From positions 12,246,092-12,310,091 of the forward strand of contig CM059623.1 in the NCBI GenBank assembly GCA_030435675.1: a stretch of DNA of 64,000 nt, given 5' to 3'. A program made the translations under genes and the position numbers. The stretch comes from Steinernema hermaphroditum (Eukaryota; Nematoda; Chromadorea; Rhabditida; Steinernematidae). The first letter of the stretch is position 1. Each line of letters begins with the position of its first letter. Shown here one piece after another: positions 1 through 11,218 of the stretch. Below the pieces are notes generated by a model that was not told the DNA's origin, did not search any database, and worked only from the letters and a program-made list of their open reading frames with translations.

Positions 1-49
1 ATCTCTGTAGCAACAAATTTACCAAATAAGCATAACAGTCAACATTGAA

Positions 50-1163
50 TCAGACCTCTTCCTCTTCAGTCGTCATGCCACTCAAAAGGACTTCTAACGT
101 TTCTAGCTTCTTGTGAAGGGCCTGCAGCGCCTCTTCGACGATGGTTCGCGCTTTCAGTGCTCCCGTAGATTCGACCTTGAAGAAGAACTTCGTCGGCTCC
201 CCGAACGGATCGTGAGGCATCTCGCACGTCTTGTCCGACTCGGCCAGCTCGGTGTACTCGGATTTGGGCCAGTCGGCGGGTACGGGGTAGACCACGTGGC
301 GGAACTTGTTGTCGGGATCATACGTAAAGCTTACGGAAGAGACGGGACTCCATTTGGCGTGCTCCTTGGCGAATCCCTGAATGCAACGTTATCATAAGCA
401 TTGACCTCTCCAACCAACTTTCTTAGCGTAACATTTCATTCGGATTTCCTGGTGCTTCCGCAGCTTCACGATGAGCACGTCCTGGGCGTCGTGCTCAGTG
501 TCATTTTCAGAGCGCACAAAGGAGCTGTTGCGCTCACGGTAGTTCTTTAAAGGTGTGCCGCACGCAGGGAACACTTGTGAGTTTGACGAGACTAGATCGG
601 CCGTGGTGACCGATCGCGACTCTTCATGGCACTTCACGTTTAGAGCGAATTCGACAGCACAACGCTCACAGAAAGAAGTACAGTCGCAGTCCTAAAAAAA
701 GAACCATAACTCCGTTTACCCACGAGAGTATTCTATCTAGGCAGAAGATGGTGGCAAACTGTCTAGACAAAAGCAATAACAACTCCAGCAGACAATCAAA
801 TGATTCTCGTCTGGCATAGACAGACAAAGACTGACCCGTGTGTAATGCATGTCGATGACGCTATAACACGCCAGTGGAATAAGACCCATACGATGAGCAA
901 TAAATTCGTCGTGGAGTACGGTGGTGTTGACTTCTATTTGCACCCAATCGATCGCTGAAACGGAATCAGTTTTCAAGATTCACTCAAAAATGCTCACCCA
1001 GCGTGGGGACTTCGGCAATACACACACGACGCAGGGCATTTGCAGTGCCTAGATGAGTTCCGTCGATGTAGAACTTCACCATCTCATCGTCAGATTCCGT
1101 TCTGTCGACCTTGATGAACGATCGATTCGCTTTCTCTTCGAAACCGCTTCGTCCCAGAGACAT
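50..1163 (-). CDS. rpb-3: DNA-directed RNA polymerase II subunit RPB3
   Basis: Third-largest core subunit of nuclear RNA polymerase II; it pairs with RPB11 to form the alpha-like assembly platform. Four exons on the minus strand (998-1163, 836-954, 419-691, 50-376) join in frame to 294 residues, close to the usual 275 or so. Seen in order: an ANALRRV-x-IAEVPTLAIDWVQ block (alpha-motif), [14 protein letters not shown], the zinc-binding CDC-x3-C-x2-C cluster, [17 protein letters not shown] core, GFAKEHAKW and YDPDNKFRH, and a C-terminal helix (KVESTGALK) typical of RPB3 rather than RPAC1. The start ATG lies 6 bp after a TGTTTTCAG acceptor, suggesting spliced-leader addition. The C-terminal tail is acidic (EEEE). 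Introns are 42-144 bp. The next gene is divergent across about 0.8 kb. Identification is firm; the splice model is by eye. Confidence 0.95.
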
Positions 1164-1945
1164 TGTGTTCTGAAAACAGGTGGGTCGAGATTAAACAAGA
1201 GCTTAGAGGTGCCGAGTTTTCTATCCAGCGCGAAAACTTTGCAAACAAATGGACAGACACGACATAGACAAGGAGATGACAGCAAAAATTGAAATGTCGA
1301 GGTTTGTTGTCTGTTGCAGGTTGTCGTTGTGGGACTCTGTCTCGCCAAAATTCAATTTCTGTCTGCCGCAGAAAGTCCGTTTCTAGAATCTGGACGTCCC
1401 AGCAACGGTCTCATTCAACCTCAAGGTCTTGTAAATGAATCATTTTCCCTTCAGGTGCAGATCCTCCGCATCTCCTGTCTGCTCTGTGCTGTCTAGGAGA
1501 CAAATGTTGGTGCTGTCTGCTTCGCTCATCTTCGTGTGTGGCCTTCGAAAGCGCCGTAATTCTCGCGTTCTTCGCTTGCAGATGCGTGCTTTTTTAGTTG
1601 TTTAGCTCTGCCCTCGACTTGTGGTGATGTTCGACCTTCTATTACTTTAATATTGCACAGGACATCCGTGAAAGAACACAAGCGATCAAAGTATAAAGTT
1701 CATCCTTGCACACTTCATTTCCCGTGGCGAACAGTGATGTTCGTACTTCTTCTGTTCCACTAAATTTGGCGCCCATTTCAGATGCGAATTCTCGTTCTAC
1801 TAGCTATTCTCTATATTTATCTGTTTAGACACATTCACGGGTTTATCATACATGAAGCCATAGTTAGGAAGAGGCCATCGACATTCCCAAGTTCATGACT
1901 GTTTCACTATCGCTGAAGACAGTTGGCAATGTTCTGATTCGCAGC
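1164..1945. other. intergenic, divergent promoters
   Basis: Separates rpb-3 and the phosphopantetheinyl transferase gene. It contains TCTGTCTGCC-type low-complexity stretches but no open frame or repeat that I can support. Core promoters of both genes should lie here. Confidence 0.4.
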
Positions 1946-3151
1946 ATGCACTCATCTGTCCGAAGGTTCGTTTTTCGCTTCCATGTCTACGATGAACGAT
2001 GACTTTTAGTAATTCAGAATGTGTGTGTCGCCGCTGGGCGTTCGACATGAATAGCGCCTTCGAGAGCAAGCAGCTGGAAGCGTTCTATCGGAAGGCCGTG
2101 CAGTGCATCACGTCGGAGCAACACGATCGTATGGCGAAGTACCGATTCCGCGACGATGCTCTCGCTTGCCTCATCGGCCGGCTTTTCCTGCGCCAGGCAA
2201 CCAGAACGGTGAGTGTCCCGACTGGGTTCCTCATCTCTCTGGTTGCTTTCAGTTCACTGGCGTCGATTGGCACTCCGTCGAGCTAGGAAGGACCGAAAAG
2301 GGGAAGCCCTATGTGGTGAGCCCCGGTGACACAACCTTCGGCATTAACCTCTCTCATCAAGTAGTTCCTCTTGCTCGTGGCTGCCGTATAATGAGTCATT
2401 CTAGGGCGATTACGTTGCGTTCTCCAGCAGCTGCTCCAGCCAAGTAGGCGTCGATTGCATGCGTATCGATATGCAGAGTGAGTTGGCGCTCTTATTGGCT
2501 TTAACTTGAGTCTTTTAGGAGGTAACAAGACTGCCGATGAGTACATCTCCTCAATGTCGAGGCTGTTCACCGCCGATGAGCTCGATGTGATGCGCTCGCA
2601 ACCGACCGAGCAGATGAAGATGACCGTCTTCTACCGCTTCTGGGTTCGTTCTTCTTTCGATCGCTCAGAATGCTGCTTTAGTGTCTGAAAGAAGCCATCT
2701 GCAAGGCTACAGGTGAGGGCATTCCCAACGACCTTTCGACGATCGACTTCCGCGTGGACACGGGCGACCTTTACCACCCTGGTGAGTCCATAAGTTCCGC
2801 GTCTTGATTGATCCAACCATGCTAGGTTGCTTTATAACTTCGACGGCGGTGCAGGTAGATGGATGGCCGCAGAATCAGTGGGTATTCGAAGAATCCTTCA
2901 TCGACACGACGCATACGGTTGCTGTTTGCAGAGAGGTATTTGAAAGTTGTTGTTATTTCCATTATCATTTACTGTTTCAGAAAGCTCTCCCCCGATACTG
3001 TACGTTCAACGAGGACCCGAATTCGCAGCTTTTCTTCTCCAGTGTAGACTTCGAGTTCCTTCTCGATGGAGCTACCGTAATCAACCCAGTTATGGACGAC
3101 GCTGCCGACGACTTCAGTAACTTCATGAACAAGCCGAGAAAGACATTCTGA
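1946..3151 (+). CDS. 4'-phosphopantetheinyl transferase, AASDHPPT type
   Basis: Transfers the phosphopantetheine arm of CoA to a serine on carrier proteins (cytosolic fatty acid synthase ACP, mitochondrial ACP and similar). Exons: 2010-2208, 2253-2360, 2405-2477, 2519-2643, 2682-2781, 2826-2935, 2981-3151, with a possible short first exon 1946-1964 (ATG 1946 preceded by TTCGCAG, joined in phase) or a direct start at ATG 1999. Family landmarks in order: RWAFDM, KYRFRDDALACLIGRLFLR, LGRTEKGKPYV, FGINLSHQGDYVAF, the Mg/CoA-binding VGVDCMRID, and FYRFWCLKEAICKATGEG, which carries the W-x3-KE-x3-K catalytic signature. The C-terminal extension (WVFEESFID, HTVAVC) matches the animal AASDHPPT layout. 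All introns are 38-46 bp. Only the first exon is uncertain. Confidence 0.92.
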
Positions 3152-3274
3152 AGAATACCTTCGTAGAGATTTTACCATTATAAATTGAGAGACTATTAAT
3201 GTAGCAGTATTTTTTATTAAACTTTTAACTTTTCAGATCGCAACGTAATGTTTCATATCTCTTTTCTGGTTTCC

Positions 3275-4145
3275 CTAGTGGGTGCTATGGTCCTTGCCGA
3301 TGACACCTTTCGTTTTCGAAGCGGATTCACCGAGACACAAAGACTCTGTCATATGGGGCATAGCCCCTTCTTCAGTGACCTGACTCGGATTGTTTGCCGA
3401 GATCTGGCCGATTTCTCCTTTGTTTCCATTATCAGACAAAAGTACTTCGAAAATAAGAACGGTCCATAGCGTAAAACCCGCCCAAACGACAAGAAGGAGA
3501 GCGTTGACAGCGATGCCAATGCTTCCGCCGATGTAAGCTGCAAAGAATACGTTTGACCGCTCAACGTTTTGAAAGGCTTACTTTCTCGAGTGCCGCGCGG
3601 ATGGTCAGCGTAAAGATGATCTGCCAACAATCTATCGTCAGACGGAAGGTTAGCAGTGACTTGTACGCTTTTCATAGTGGCCAATTCGCCAATTATGTAC
3701 ATGGTGTTGGAGAGCGTATAGATGATTCTTGCGATCTGGAAAAGCAAGATCATGTGAACGGTTTCATAAAGGTGCAAAAACTTACAACTGCAAACAAATA
3801 TGGTGCAGCAAAGTAGGGTATCTCCATGAAGATAGCGATAAGAAGACTCATGCTGAATACAACTAACGCTCCATAATTCATCTTTTTCCACAAAACCGCC
3901 TTCAGGAACATTGAGTAGCCGGGATTGCGCACTTCAGGCGTTTTTATCTCCGCGGCTAGCTCAAGATTATCGAAGACCAACTCAAGAAAGTAGAAGACAA
4001 GGCAGATGGCGATCGTAACCCCAGCGACTATCGCTGTAGCCACCTGAAATAAGCTGTACGGTCTTTCAGGACGTCTATCCAGAACGCTTGCCGGGACGGA
4101 GAGTTTGCCGAGGATTCTACCGTTTCTGGTGTCGAGGATTTTCAT
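3275..4145 (-). CDS. four-transmembrane protein, function unknown
   Basis: Three exons (3786-4145, 3582-3735, 3275-3537) join in frame to 258 residues. I do not recognise the family. Four hydrophobic segments are evident: one near residues 32-52 (VATAIVAGVTIAICLVFYFL), one at about 92-115 (ALVVFSMSLLIAIFMEI then a PYFAAPYLFAVV continuation), one around 120-135 (IARIIYTLSNTMYIIG) and one near 175-200 (IGIAVNALLLVVWAGF). The N terminus is short and basic; the C-terminal tail of about 55 residues is polar and charged. The size and spacing resemble small nematode tetraspan proteins, but the tetraspanin CCG motif is absent. The chosen start is the ATG at 4145; the in-frame codon before it is GTG. 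The 3' end faces the 3' end of the transferase gene, 123 bp away. Confidence 0.75.
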
Positions 4146-5427
4146 CACGCGTCGTTGAGGTGCTCTGTAGCTCAGTAGGCCGACCTATTCCGATCGATTC
4201 ACAGGAGTAAAATAAGGGCGAATACGGCTCTCTGTCGAAGTTAGACAGTGGAAGTTTGCATGACGATTATCCGGTTATCCATGACGATTATCCGGCTTTT
4301 TTTTTCGACTGCAAACCAGACGGTAGCTTTTTGTAATAAGTTTTATGACAACATTTCGGAAAAGCCATCATCTTTGTATCAGTTAAAACAACAAGATAGG
4401 CGGACACCAAACAGTTCAAAGGACCACGTTATAAAATAAGCCAAGAAGAGTATAGTTTACAAGGTAAACGGAGCAGAGCACAATCAAACATCAGCTGGTA
4501 CCTTGTTGTTAAGGTTCAAAACTTCTACGTTATTGTTGAAGTCCTGAAAGTCGACAGTGTTGTTCGTCTCCATTGCGCCCTCGTTGTTATTGAGATCCAG
4601 GAAGTCCTCATGATCATATACGAGGTGGTCATTCGTCGCTAGATCGCTGAGACTAGGAGCATCCATGAACAAGGTAATGACGATTGCGTAGAATGTCTTT
4701 AAAAGTCTGAAGATCGCGTCAATATCAGGATTAGACAGAGCAAGCTCTCGTCATCAACTTGGTGTAATTTATGAAGCGCTCCTTATATTGCATTAATTCT
4801 ACGAAAACTGATGATGGTCGGAGGGTTAGATTCCGGGTCAGGGCCCGGGTTCGGCTCATGTCTATAGAATTTAAACACATTAGGGTAAGTCCTGTAGCTT
4901 AGCATGGTTACGATAGTGCTTTTCCAAACTGTAGTCATAAAAACATATTATAAAAAGTTACCAGGGTAAGCCCTGTAGCTTAGCATAGCTACATGACTTA
5001 TCTCCGATTTAAGTCCAAAGAGAGTAACTTAAAGTTTAATCTATCCTGCTTTGTTGGTAGCCACGAGTCACTGTGTTGTAGCACCCAACAGATATTGGCT
5101 TGACAGTATTCTACCGCGATTTTGCACCGGACGACTGTGCAACTAGCGGTAATATGCCTCCATACTCCTACATCCTCAGGATGGGCAACATATCAAAGTG
5201 TTCTTTTAGCTTGCAAATTCAAAATTTCGATCGCTGACAGCAGAAAAGAAGATAAATACAGCCGACAGCGAGGATTCACATGTATTCAAAGCATCTTTGA
5301 GTCATCCTTTCTTCGAGATGCTTTGTTTTGGGAATACGGCATTCTTCACAATGGCCGATTCCGACGTTTGACATTTAGAAAACCGTGGCATAAAAGAAAG
5401 GCTTCGAGTCTCGTTCATCAGTTCGAC
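4146..5427. other. intergenic, AT-rich, short direct repeats
   Basis: No gene is supported. A GACGATTATCCGG motif is repeated at about 4262 and 4282. An Asn/Asp-rich open frame on the minus strand (4484-4672) has no splice context or homology that I recognise. A 30-bp direct repeat at 4882-4911 and 4963-4992 is listed separately. Confidence 0.4.
4882..4992. repeat. 30-bp direct repeat with tRNA A-box-like core
   Basis: Two copies (4882-4911 and 4963-4992), 81 bp apart, differ at only about three positions. Each contains TGTAGCTTAGCAT, which resembles a tRNA A box. No B box or acceptor stem follows, so a tRNA gene is not supported. Confidence 0.5.
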
Positions 5428-6252
5428 ATGCGTCTTGTTCTTCTCCTCTTCGTGGGCTTCTGTGGGGGTCTTGCTACCTCCTACTTCCCTCAGCAAGAAC
5501 AGGAGTCCTATTTTCCGCCTGTAAAGGGAAACCAAAATCCAGCCTCCACGTACCCCACTGGCCGTACTCTGCGCCCTTTCACTTTGAAGGTTTTTATACT
5601 ATTTGAGTGATATTCTCAGAAACGTTTTTAGATCACAGCCAAGCCATCCTACTGTCGTCGTGCTCGTCCTTCTGACGATGCGACAATCGATATTATTCCA
5701 GGATTTCTCGACGAAAAGAACAAACTCGTCTACCACTTGAACGTTCCGTCCATGAACGCAACGGAGCTCTTCAACAAATACAGACCTGTATGTTGTCCCA
5801 AAAACACTCTTAACTCCACATACATATAGGCTGAACTTCTACATGACACGGATTATCAGTACATCCATGAAAAATGCATCAAATACTCCAGTACGCTCTT
5901 TAACAAGAAGGCAGCTTACGAAAGATGTGTCCGTCCGAACATGGCATACGTCTTTTCCAGGAATCTCAATGCAAGAACAGCACGCGACTGGAAGGTGAAC
6001 GAAATTCTCGTCCAGCAGATCTTCCATAATCCGTATGTTGACTTCCCATTTCGTTGAAGAAACTTTCATTTCAGGCGAGGATCGCGCGATAAAACCGAAA
6101 CCGTTGACACCGTTTACAGATTCTCAGATCAATGTGACAAGGATTGGTTCCGCGCACATGGAAGCCACTACGTGAAACAGGACTTCTCCAAAAGTATCGG
6201 CCGTTATCATCCTGGTGGGGAGAGGCTGAGAGAAATGGCGACCTTCCCATAA
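5428..6252 (+). CDS. secreted PLAT-like family member A (type I)
   Basis: Exons 5428-5589, 5632-5787, 5830-6032, 6075-6252; 232 residues. The start is the first ATG directly before a signal peptide (MRLVLLLFVGFCGG). It is the most divergent type I copy: a Pro/Gln/Tyr-rich linker of about 30 residues sits between signal peptide and first strand, and the usual GT(D/N) turn is replaced by RPSDDATI. It keeps PGFLDEKNKLVYHL (strand block), the helical block with two cysteines (EKC-x17-RC), and the tail motif CDKDW. W-K-P is reduced to DWKV. Intron phases 0, 0, 2 match the other members. Function unknown; secretion is inferred from the signal peptide. It heads a run of five same-strand members. Confidence 0.8.
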
Positions 6253-6349
6253 GTCAGTGCATCCAAACAAAATGTCGACTTAAACACCGATTGTGTCCTT
6301 TTTGCCGTTTATCGTTTTATGGCGCTTAGAGAACATCGATGTCTTGCAA

Positions 6350-6419
6350 ATGCTGAATTCGTTATTTCCATCGTGGTTTCTTAAAGCCCTTCAGGCTAGC
6401 AGAAATCTTTACTTTCAAA
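6350..6419 (+). promoter_or_regulatory. conserved proximal promoter block of family members
   Basis: A block reading GAATT-x-(A/G)TTATTTCCATCG followed by TGGTTTCTTAAAG lies 35-70 bp before the ATG. Closely similar blocks precede the starts at 8235 and 12173 and a relic start at about 9337; a weaker version precedes 10041. There is no clear TATA box. Positional conservation outside coding DNA suggests a shared core promoter, though recent duplication explains part of it for B and C. Confidence 0.5.
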
Positions 6420-7230
6420 ATGGTCGTTTTTCGTGTGCTGCCGCTTCTCTGTCTACTAGTCGTCGGCGAGTGTGAACGCAAGTTTCCTTACCTTCCTACC
6501 GTCCACCACATCAAAGGCACGATTGGAGACACTTTCCCTCGTTTCCGTAATGCAGAGAATCCGACACTTACGGTATGTGAGGTCGAGGGCGAGCTCGAAT
6601 CTTGAAATTTGTAGCTGATTGTTCGAACGGCCGACTGCTTTGGCGCAGGAACGAATAAAAACCTCACTTTTATCGTAGGCTACCTAGACTATCAACTAGT
6701 TCTTCGGTGGTACTTTGAAATGGGAACGATTAGTGGACAGATCGGGGACAACCTACAGAGGAACGCCGAAATCACATTGGTAACGCTCTCCGTGTGGGTC
6801 TTCTATTCACACATGTTTAGACGAGGAAGTTGACCAAGGAAGAGTACATATTTCTTGAAGAGGTCTGCTGGGCACGTTCGATCGGATCCGAACTCATATA
6901 CCAAAAAGCCTTTGAAGCCAATATCATCAACGTGTCCCCTTCTGATATAGGAGTCTCTGGTGTATACCCTATTTGGGCGCCCGGAATAATGGACGTCTAT
7001 CTCAATTATACAATGTAAGCAGATCGTGCTTAGAGCGAACACTGTAGTTCAGCAACGGAGAGAGTTTCGGATATAAGGCCGTGTTCGATGATGGTACTTG
7101 CTTGTATAACGACGTCACGACAAGATTCAACAACAGTTACATATGCAGGTATTGGTCGCGAAATGAGATATTCGTTCCTGGGTCAGAAACTCCATGGCTT
7201 GGCAAGGATTACAAAGAATGTAAGGAATAA
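6420..7230 (+). CDS. secreted PLAT-like family member B (type I)
   Basis: Exons 6420-6572, 6615-6779, 6821-7014, 7053-7230; 229 residues. Signal peptide MVVFRVLPLLCLLVVGECE. Exon 2 shows RTADC, GAGTNKNLTF and GDNLQRNAE; exon 3 has VCWARS followed by Y-x2-A instead of the usual Y-x2-C, and WAPGIMDVYL. The tail has FDDGTC but lacks the C-x2-D-W motif found in most type I copies. One cysteine of the helical pair is therefore missing, as in its neighbour C; the two proteins share this loss. It is a near-identical tandem duplicate of the gene at 8235, including about 60 bp of upstream DNA, with conserved exon lengths. Confidence 0.85.
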
Positions 7231-8234
7231 GCATTTTGCTTGTAGTAATTCAGTCGTCTTGGATTCAGGGTTGGATGTATTACTGATTGATAAAAGCCTG
7301 TCTGTGTCAATATCTGAGACTTTGCAAAAATCGAAAGATGGAAGCTTAGCATTCCGCTATGAAATTGCACAAATACATTGCTTTTTTGCACAAAAAGCAA
7401 TTGCCATATACAGTGGCAGAAATATTGGGCTGAAACATTGAAAATGGCTCACTCGTGTCGCGGTGGCGAGCGGTCGGTCCCTCCCGTCGCTCTCTGAGGG
7501 TCCGGATGGGTTTGCTGTTTATCTATCACTCTCCCAGGCCTATCTTACTGTCATCTGTACTGATCCGTAAATGGAAACATCACAGGAAACCACGCAGAAC
7601 AAGGCAAAGAGGTCGAAAATCAGACCAAAACAGTTGTTTACCTCAAGCCTCGGTCTTTCTACAAAAGGAAGGATCCGGCTAAAAGCCCGAAAAGGCGACT
7701 GACTTTGAGCAATCGAAAGGTGAATAGCTTAAGTGAAATGTGCGTTTTTGTGGTCTTTAAACATTCACTCTTAAAAACGATCATTTTCAATGTTTCAACC
7801 CGATATAAATAGGGACACCTGAGGGGCAAAAGAATCTTTCTTATTTTAGGTGCATTTTATCACATATGCTTCCAAAGGACTTCCACTATTCGACGTAGTA
7901 TTTCCTGCCAATTCTTACCATATATTGTCCGTGGGATCAGTTGTCCTGGGATCAGTTGTCTTAGGATCAGTTGCGATGACGCCGCGGTTGTGATACATAA
8001 ACTCAGCGAAACAAATGTGCAATAACATAAAACAAAAATTCATTCCGTTCAAAATATCAAATTTGAACGAAAATATTTCCCACCAAATGTCGATTTAAAC
8101 ACCGTCTTGTATCATTTCCGTATTGTCGTTTATCGTCTTATGGCGCGTAGAGAACGTCTTGCAAATGCTGAATTCATTATTTCCATCGTGGTTTCTTAAA
8201 GCCCCTCAGGCAAGCCGAAATCTTTACTTTCAAA
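7231..8234. other. intergenic, duplicated flanks
   Basis: The first 200 bp (GGATGTATTACTGATTGATA and following) also occurs after the next gene at about 9090, marking the tandem duplication. A GGATCAGTTG motif is repeated three times at about 7935-7970. A candidate TATA (GATATAAATAGG) lies near 7803, too far from the next ATG to be its core promoter. No gene seen. Confidence 0.4.
8165..8234 (+). promoter_or_regulatory. conserved proximal promoter block, copy 2
   Basis: Nearly identical to the block upstream of 6420: TTATTTCCATCG and TGGTTTCTTAAAG, then a pyrimidine/A-rich leader ending TTTCAAAATG. Confidence 0.5.
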
Positions 8235-9061
8235 ATGGTCGTTTTCCGTGTGCTACCGCTTCTCTGTCTACTAGTCGTCGGCGAGTGTGAGCGCAGGTTT
8301 CCTTACCTTCCTACCGTCCACCACATCAGAGGCACGATTGGAGACACTTTCCCTCGTTTCCGTAATGCAGAGAATCCGACACTTACGGTATGTGAGGTCG
8401 AGGGCGAGCTCGAATCTTGAAATTTGTAGCTGATTGTTCGAACGGCCGACTGCGCTTTCGCAGGAACGAATAAGAACTTCACTTTTAGCGTAGGCTACCT
8501 AGACTATCAACAAGTTCTTCGGTGGTACTTTGAAATGGGAACGATTAGTGGACAGATCGGGGACAACCTGGAGAAAAAAACAGAAATCACTTTGGTAACA
8601 CCCTCCCGGTGGGTCTTATATTCACGCTTGTTTAGACGAGGAAGTTGACCAAGGAGGAGGCCATATTTATTGAAGAGGTCTGCTGGGCACGTTCGATCTC
8701 ATCCGAACTTGTATACCAAAAAGCCTTCCAAGCCAATTTCATCAATGTGAATCCCTCATTTCCAAAAATCGCCGATATATACCTATTTCCTATGTGGGTT
8801 CCCGGAATAATGGACGTCTATCTCAATTATACAATGTAAGCCGTTTGTGCTTAGAGCATTTGCTGAACTACAGTGTTCAGCAACGGAGAGGGTTTCGTAC
8901 ATAAGGCCGTGTTCGATGACGGTGGTTGCAATTTTAACGCCCTCGATGGAAAAGGCAGTAACTTTTACATATGTAGGTATCGGGGGCAACATATGATGGG
9001 CATTCCTAGCGACCCAGAAGTTCCATGGCTTGGCAAGGATTACAAAGAATGTAAGGAATAA
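8235..9061 (+). CDS. secreted PLAT-like family member C (type I)
   Basis: Exons 8235-8387, 8430-8594, 8636-8835, 8881-9061; 232 residues. Tandem copy of the gene at 6420 with the same signal peptide, splice sites and exon 1-2 lengths. Differences cluster in exon 3 (PSFPKIADIYLFPMWVPG against the neighbour's loop, two extra codons) and exon 4 (DGGCNFNALDGKG), while exon 1 is almost unchanged. In exon 2, AFAGTNKNF replaces FGAGTNKNL. It lacks the second helical cysteine and the C-x2-D-W tail motif, like its twin. Concentration of change in surface-loop exons would fit diversifying selection, but that was not computed. Confidence 0.85.
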
Positions 9062-9771
9062 ACATTTTGCTTGTACTTGTCATCGTGGGTTGGATGTATT
9101 ACTGATTGATAAAAGCCTGTCTGTGTCCATATCTGAGACTTTGCAAACATCGAAAGATGGATTCTTAGTATTCCGCTTTTGAAATTGTATCAGGTATCAA
9201 AGATTGCCTTTGACGATTGACATCAATGTCATTTTGCCATTTTGGGGCCTTCGACATCTCTGCAAATTCTGAATTAATCACTTCCATAATGGTTTCTTAA
9301 GAAGGCGTCCAGGAAGGCATAAATCTTAACTCTCGATGATCGTCTTTTGCCGCTGGCTTCGTTCCTGGCGTAACGAACCGTTCGGAGCCAGCCCGCTTCA
9401 CCGGGCATCGGCGAAACTCCGGAAACGGCGGCGGCTAAAACTCCCTTGAAGGCCTGCGAGGAGCTGGACAAATCTCTAATTCTTCCAATTTCACCCGTAT
9501 GCATGTCGTGGTTTGGAGCGTTGGGGGCACAAAGTCTCAGCTACAAAACACGCTATCGCCGAAAAATCTCGGCTTTTGGCTGAATGTGGTTTCGGCCTAT
9601 TGTGAAAAGGCGGAAACACCCATTTTTATCAATTGTTTTAGGTGGTAAGCAGACAAATTGTGCAAGTGTACTTGACTTTTTTTCGCGAATCAAAGGCAGT
9701 ATGCCTTGCGCGACACCGAAAATAGACAAACAGAGGATGTGTGGCAGACGGCTTCATCTCTGGCGTGGCGC
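9062..9771. other. intergenic with relic family promoter and start
   Basis: At 9262-9345 the family promoter block recurs (GAATTAATCACTTCCATAATGG, TTTCTTAAG) followed by ATG at about 9337 and a degenerate signal-peptide frame that breaks within about 40 codons. No later exons follow, so this is the 5' stump of a lost member. Nothing else is supported. Confidence 0.45.
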
Positions 9772-11218
9772 TGATGTGGCGCTTAAATTGAAGGAGGACT
9801 GCTTTCATCATAGTAAAAGTTGCGAAATGTCGAATACGTTTTGTTTACATTTATCTGAGCATTATGAGCCATCGATCGGCTCTCTCCAGGAGTTCTTCGT
9901 AATGATCATCACGACCTCGGGTGTATGTCATTACAGTGTTCGCCATATTAGAGCCCATAGGCAGGGTGGACATCTTCCGAATTAACCATTCCTATTAGGT
10001 GCGTCTCAAAACGCGCCGCCACAGACATCTTCACTTCACGATGAACGTATTCTACGTGATCCTTTCCCTCTTTCTTCTGCTCTCCAGCGCTTCGGGCCTC
10101 ATTCGCCAATACAGAGGTGCAGACGTTTCCATTACGGTATGTTAATCATATCTGTCGAACCCTTAAATTCTTAGGTGACTATTCGAACTGCCGACTGCAG
10201 TGGCGCCGGAACGGACTCGGACGTGGCCTCTTCTCCTGGATTCGTAGACGAAGACGGCTATCTCGTTTGGTGGATACCAATGAAGGCGTTGAAAGGCAAT
10301 GACGAGGATAACCTCGAGAGAGACACCGAGCAATTTATGGCAAGACCTTTCTATATGTTCGTTCTTCTTAAACCTCACATAGACAAAACACTTGAACAAG
10401 GACGAGTTCAAAGCGATCGAGCGCGCGTGTGTAGTGCACTCCCACATGGATCAAGCCAGATACGAACAATGCTTCCGTCCCAACTTCTTCAACTTCGAAG
10501 TCTACAGCTGGGCGCTGAACTTCATGGCTCGTTGGAAGCCCGGAAATATGGGAGTTGCAATGTACGTCGATGGGTAAGCGACGATATGAAGGGTTAGAAA
10601 ACTTTGCTTAGACCGAATGCCCGACAAATGATCAGGTCGACTGTTCCCGGCCGCGATTGCTATGACAACTGGGTGCCCGCGATGGACAGCGGGAACTATC
10701 ACATGTGCACGAATGTGAAGGGAGATGCAGCGAACACTCCAAGTTATGGTCGTCCATTTGTTCACAAGCATTATGGCAACTGTTAGTGAATTCTCTGAAA
10801 AAAATCACTCTTTGCGTTACGGTACGATACAGTGTGGTCCAAAAAGGGTGACCGCAAGAAGAGGCCTTGGATATACAGTGATCTTGGATAGAGAGTTAGA
10901 TCGTTTTGGGAATTTTCAAGAAAGAAAGGGTCACGCAGAAGACGTTCATCGTGAAGCGAAGATGTCTGTGGCGGCGCGTTTTGAGACGCACCTAATGGAA
11001 ATGGTTAATTCGGGAGATGTCCACCCTGCCTATGGGCTCTATTATGGCTAGCACTGCGATGAAATACACCCATCGTGAGGTCATGATGATTATTGAGAAG
11101 AGCAAGCCAGAGATTTTTCTGTCTCTTTGGCTTACGGCATAAGGCATGACTGAAAACAAAACGTATTCGATATTTCGCAACTTTTTACTGCGATAAAAGC
11201 AGTCCTCCTCCAACTTCC
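9772..11218. repeat. large inverted repeat enclosing a whole gene
   Basis: Left arm 9772-10048 and right arm 10942-11218 are reverse complements over about 277 bp with scattered mismatches. Checked segments include the leader plus first codons (ending at 10048; complement starting 10942), the GTCCACCCTGCCTATGGGCT block, and the outer AGGAGGACTGCTTT block. The 893-bp spacer holds the rest of the gene at 10041. The right arm is thus an inverted copy of that gene's 5' flank and start codon. Confidence 0.85.
10041..10786 (+). CDS. secreted PLAT-like family member D (type I)
   Basis: Exons 10041-10136, 10175-10339, 10383-10573, 10612-10786; 208 residues. Signal peptide MNVFYVILSLFLLLSSASG, then YRGADVSIT. 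Exon 2 carries VTIRTADC, GAGTDSDV, GYLVWW and DNLERDTEQF; exon 3 ERAC, YEQC and RWKPGNMGV; exon 4 RDCYDNWV and a final GNC. This is one of the clearest PLAT-like copies. Intron 2 uses a GC donor (ATG|GCAAGA), placed exactly where the gene at 12173 has GT. The whole gene sits in the loop of a long inverted repeat whose left arm covers its promoter and first codons. Confidence 0.88.

Noticed and set aside
3248..3469. Plus-strand frame starting with a signal-peptide-like sequence after a TTTTCAG
   Set aside because: It lies antisense to the last exon of the four-helix membrane protein, which has matching splice sites and a clear hydrophobic pattern.
4160..4200. tRNA-like TGTAGCTCAGTAGGC motif
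   Set aside because: Only an A-box-like match; no B box, anticodon stem or acceptor stem follows.
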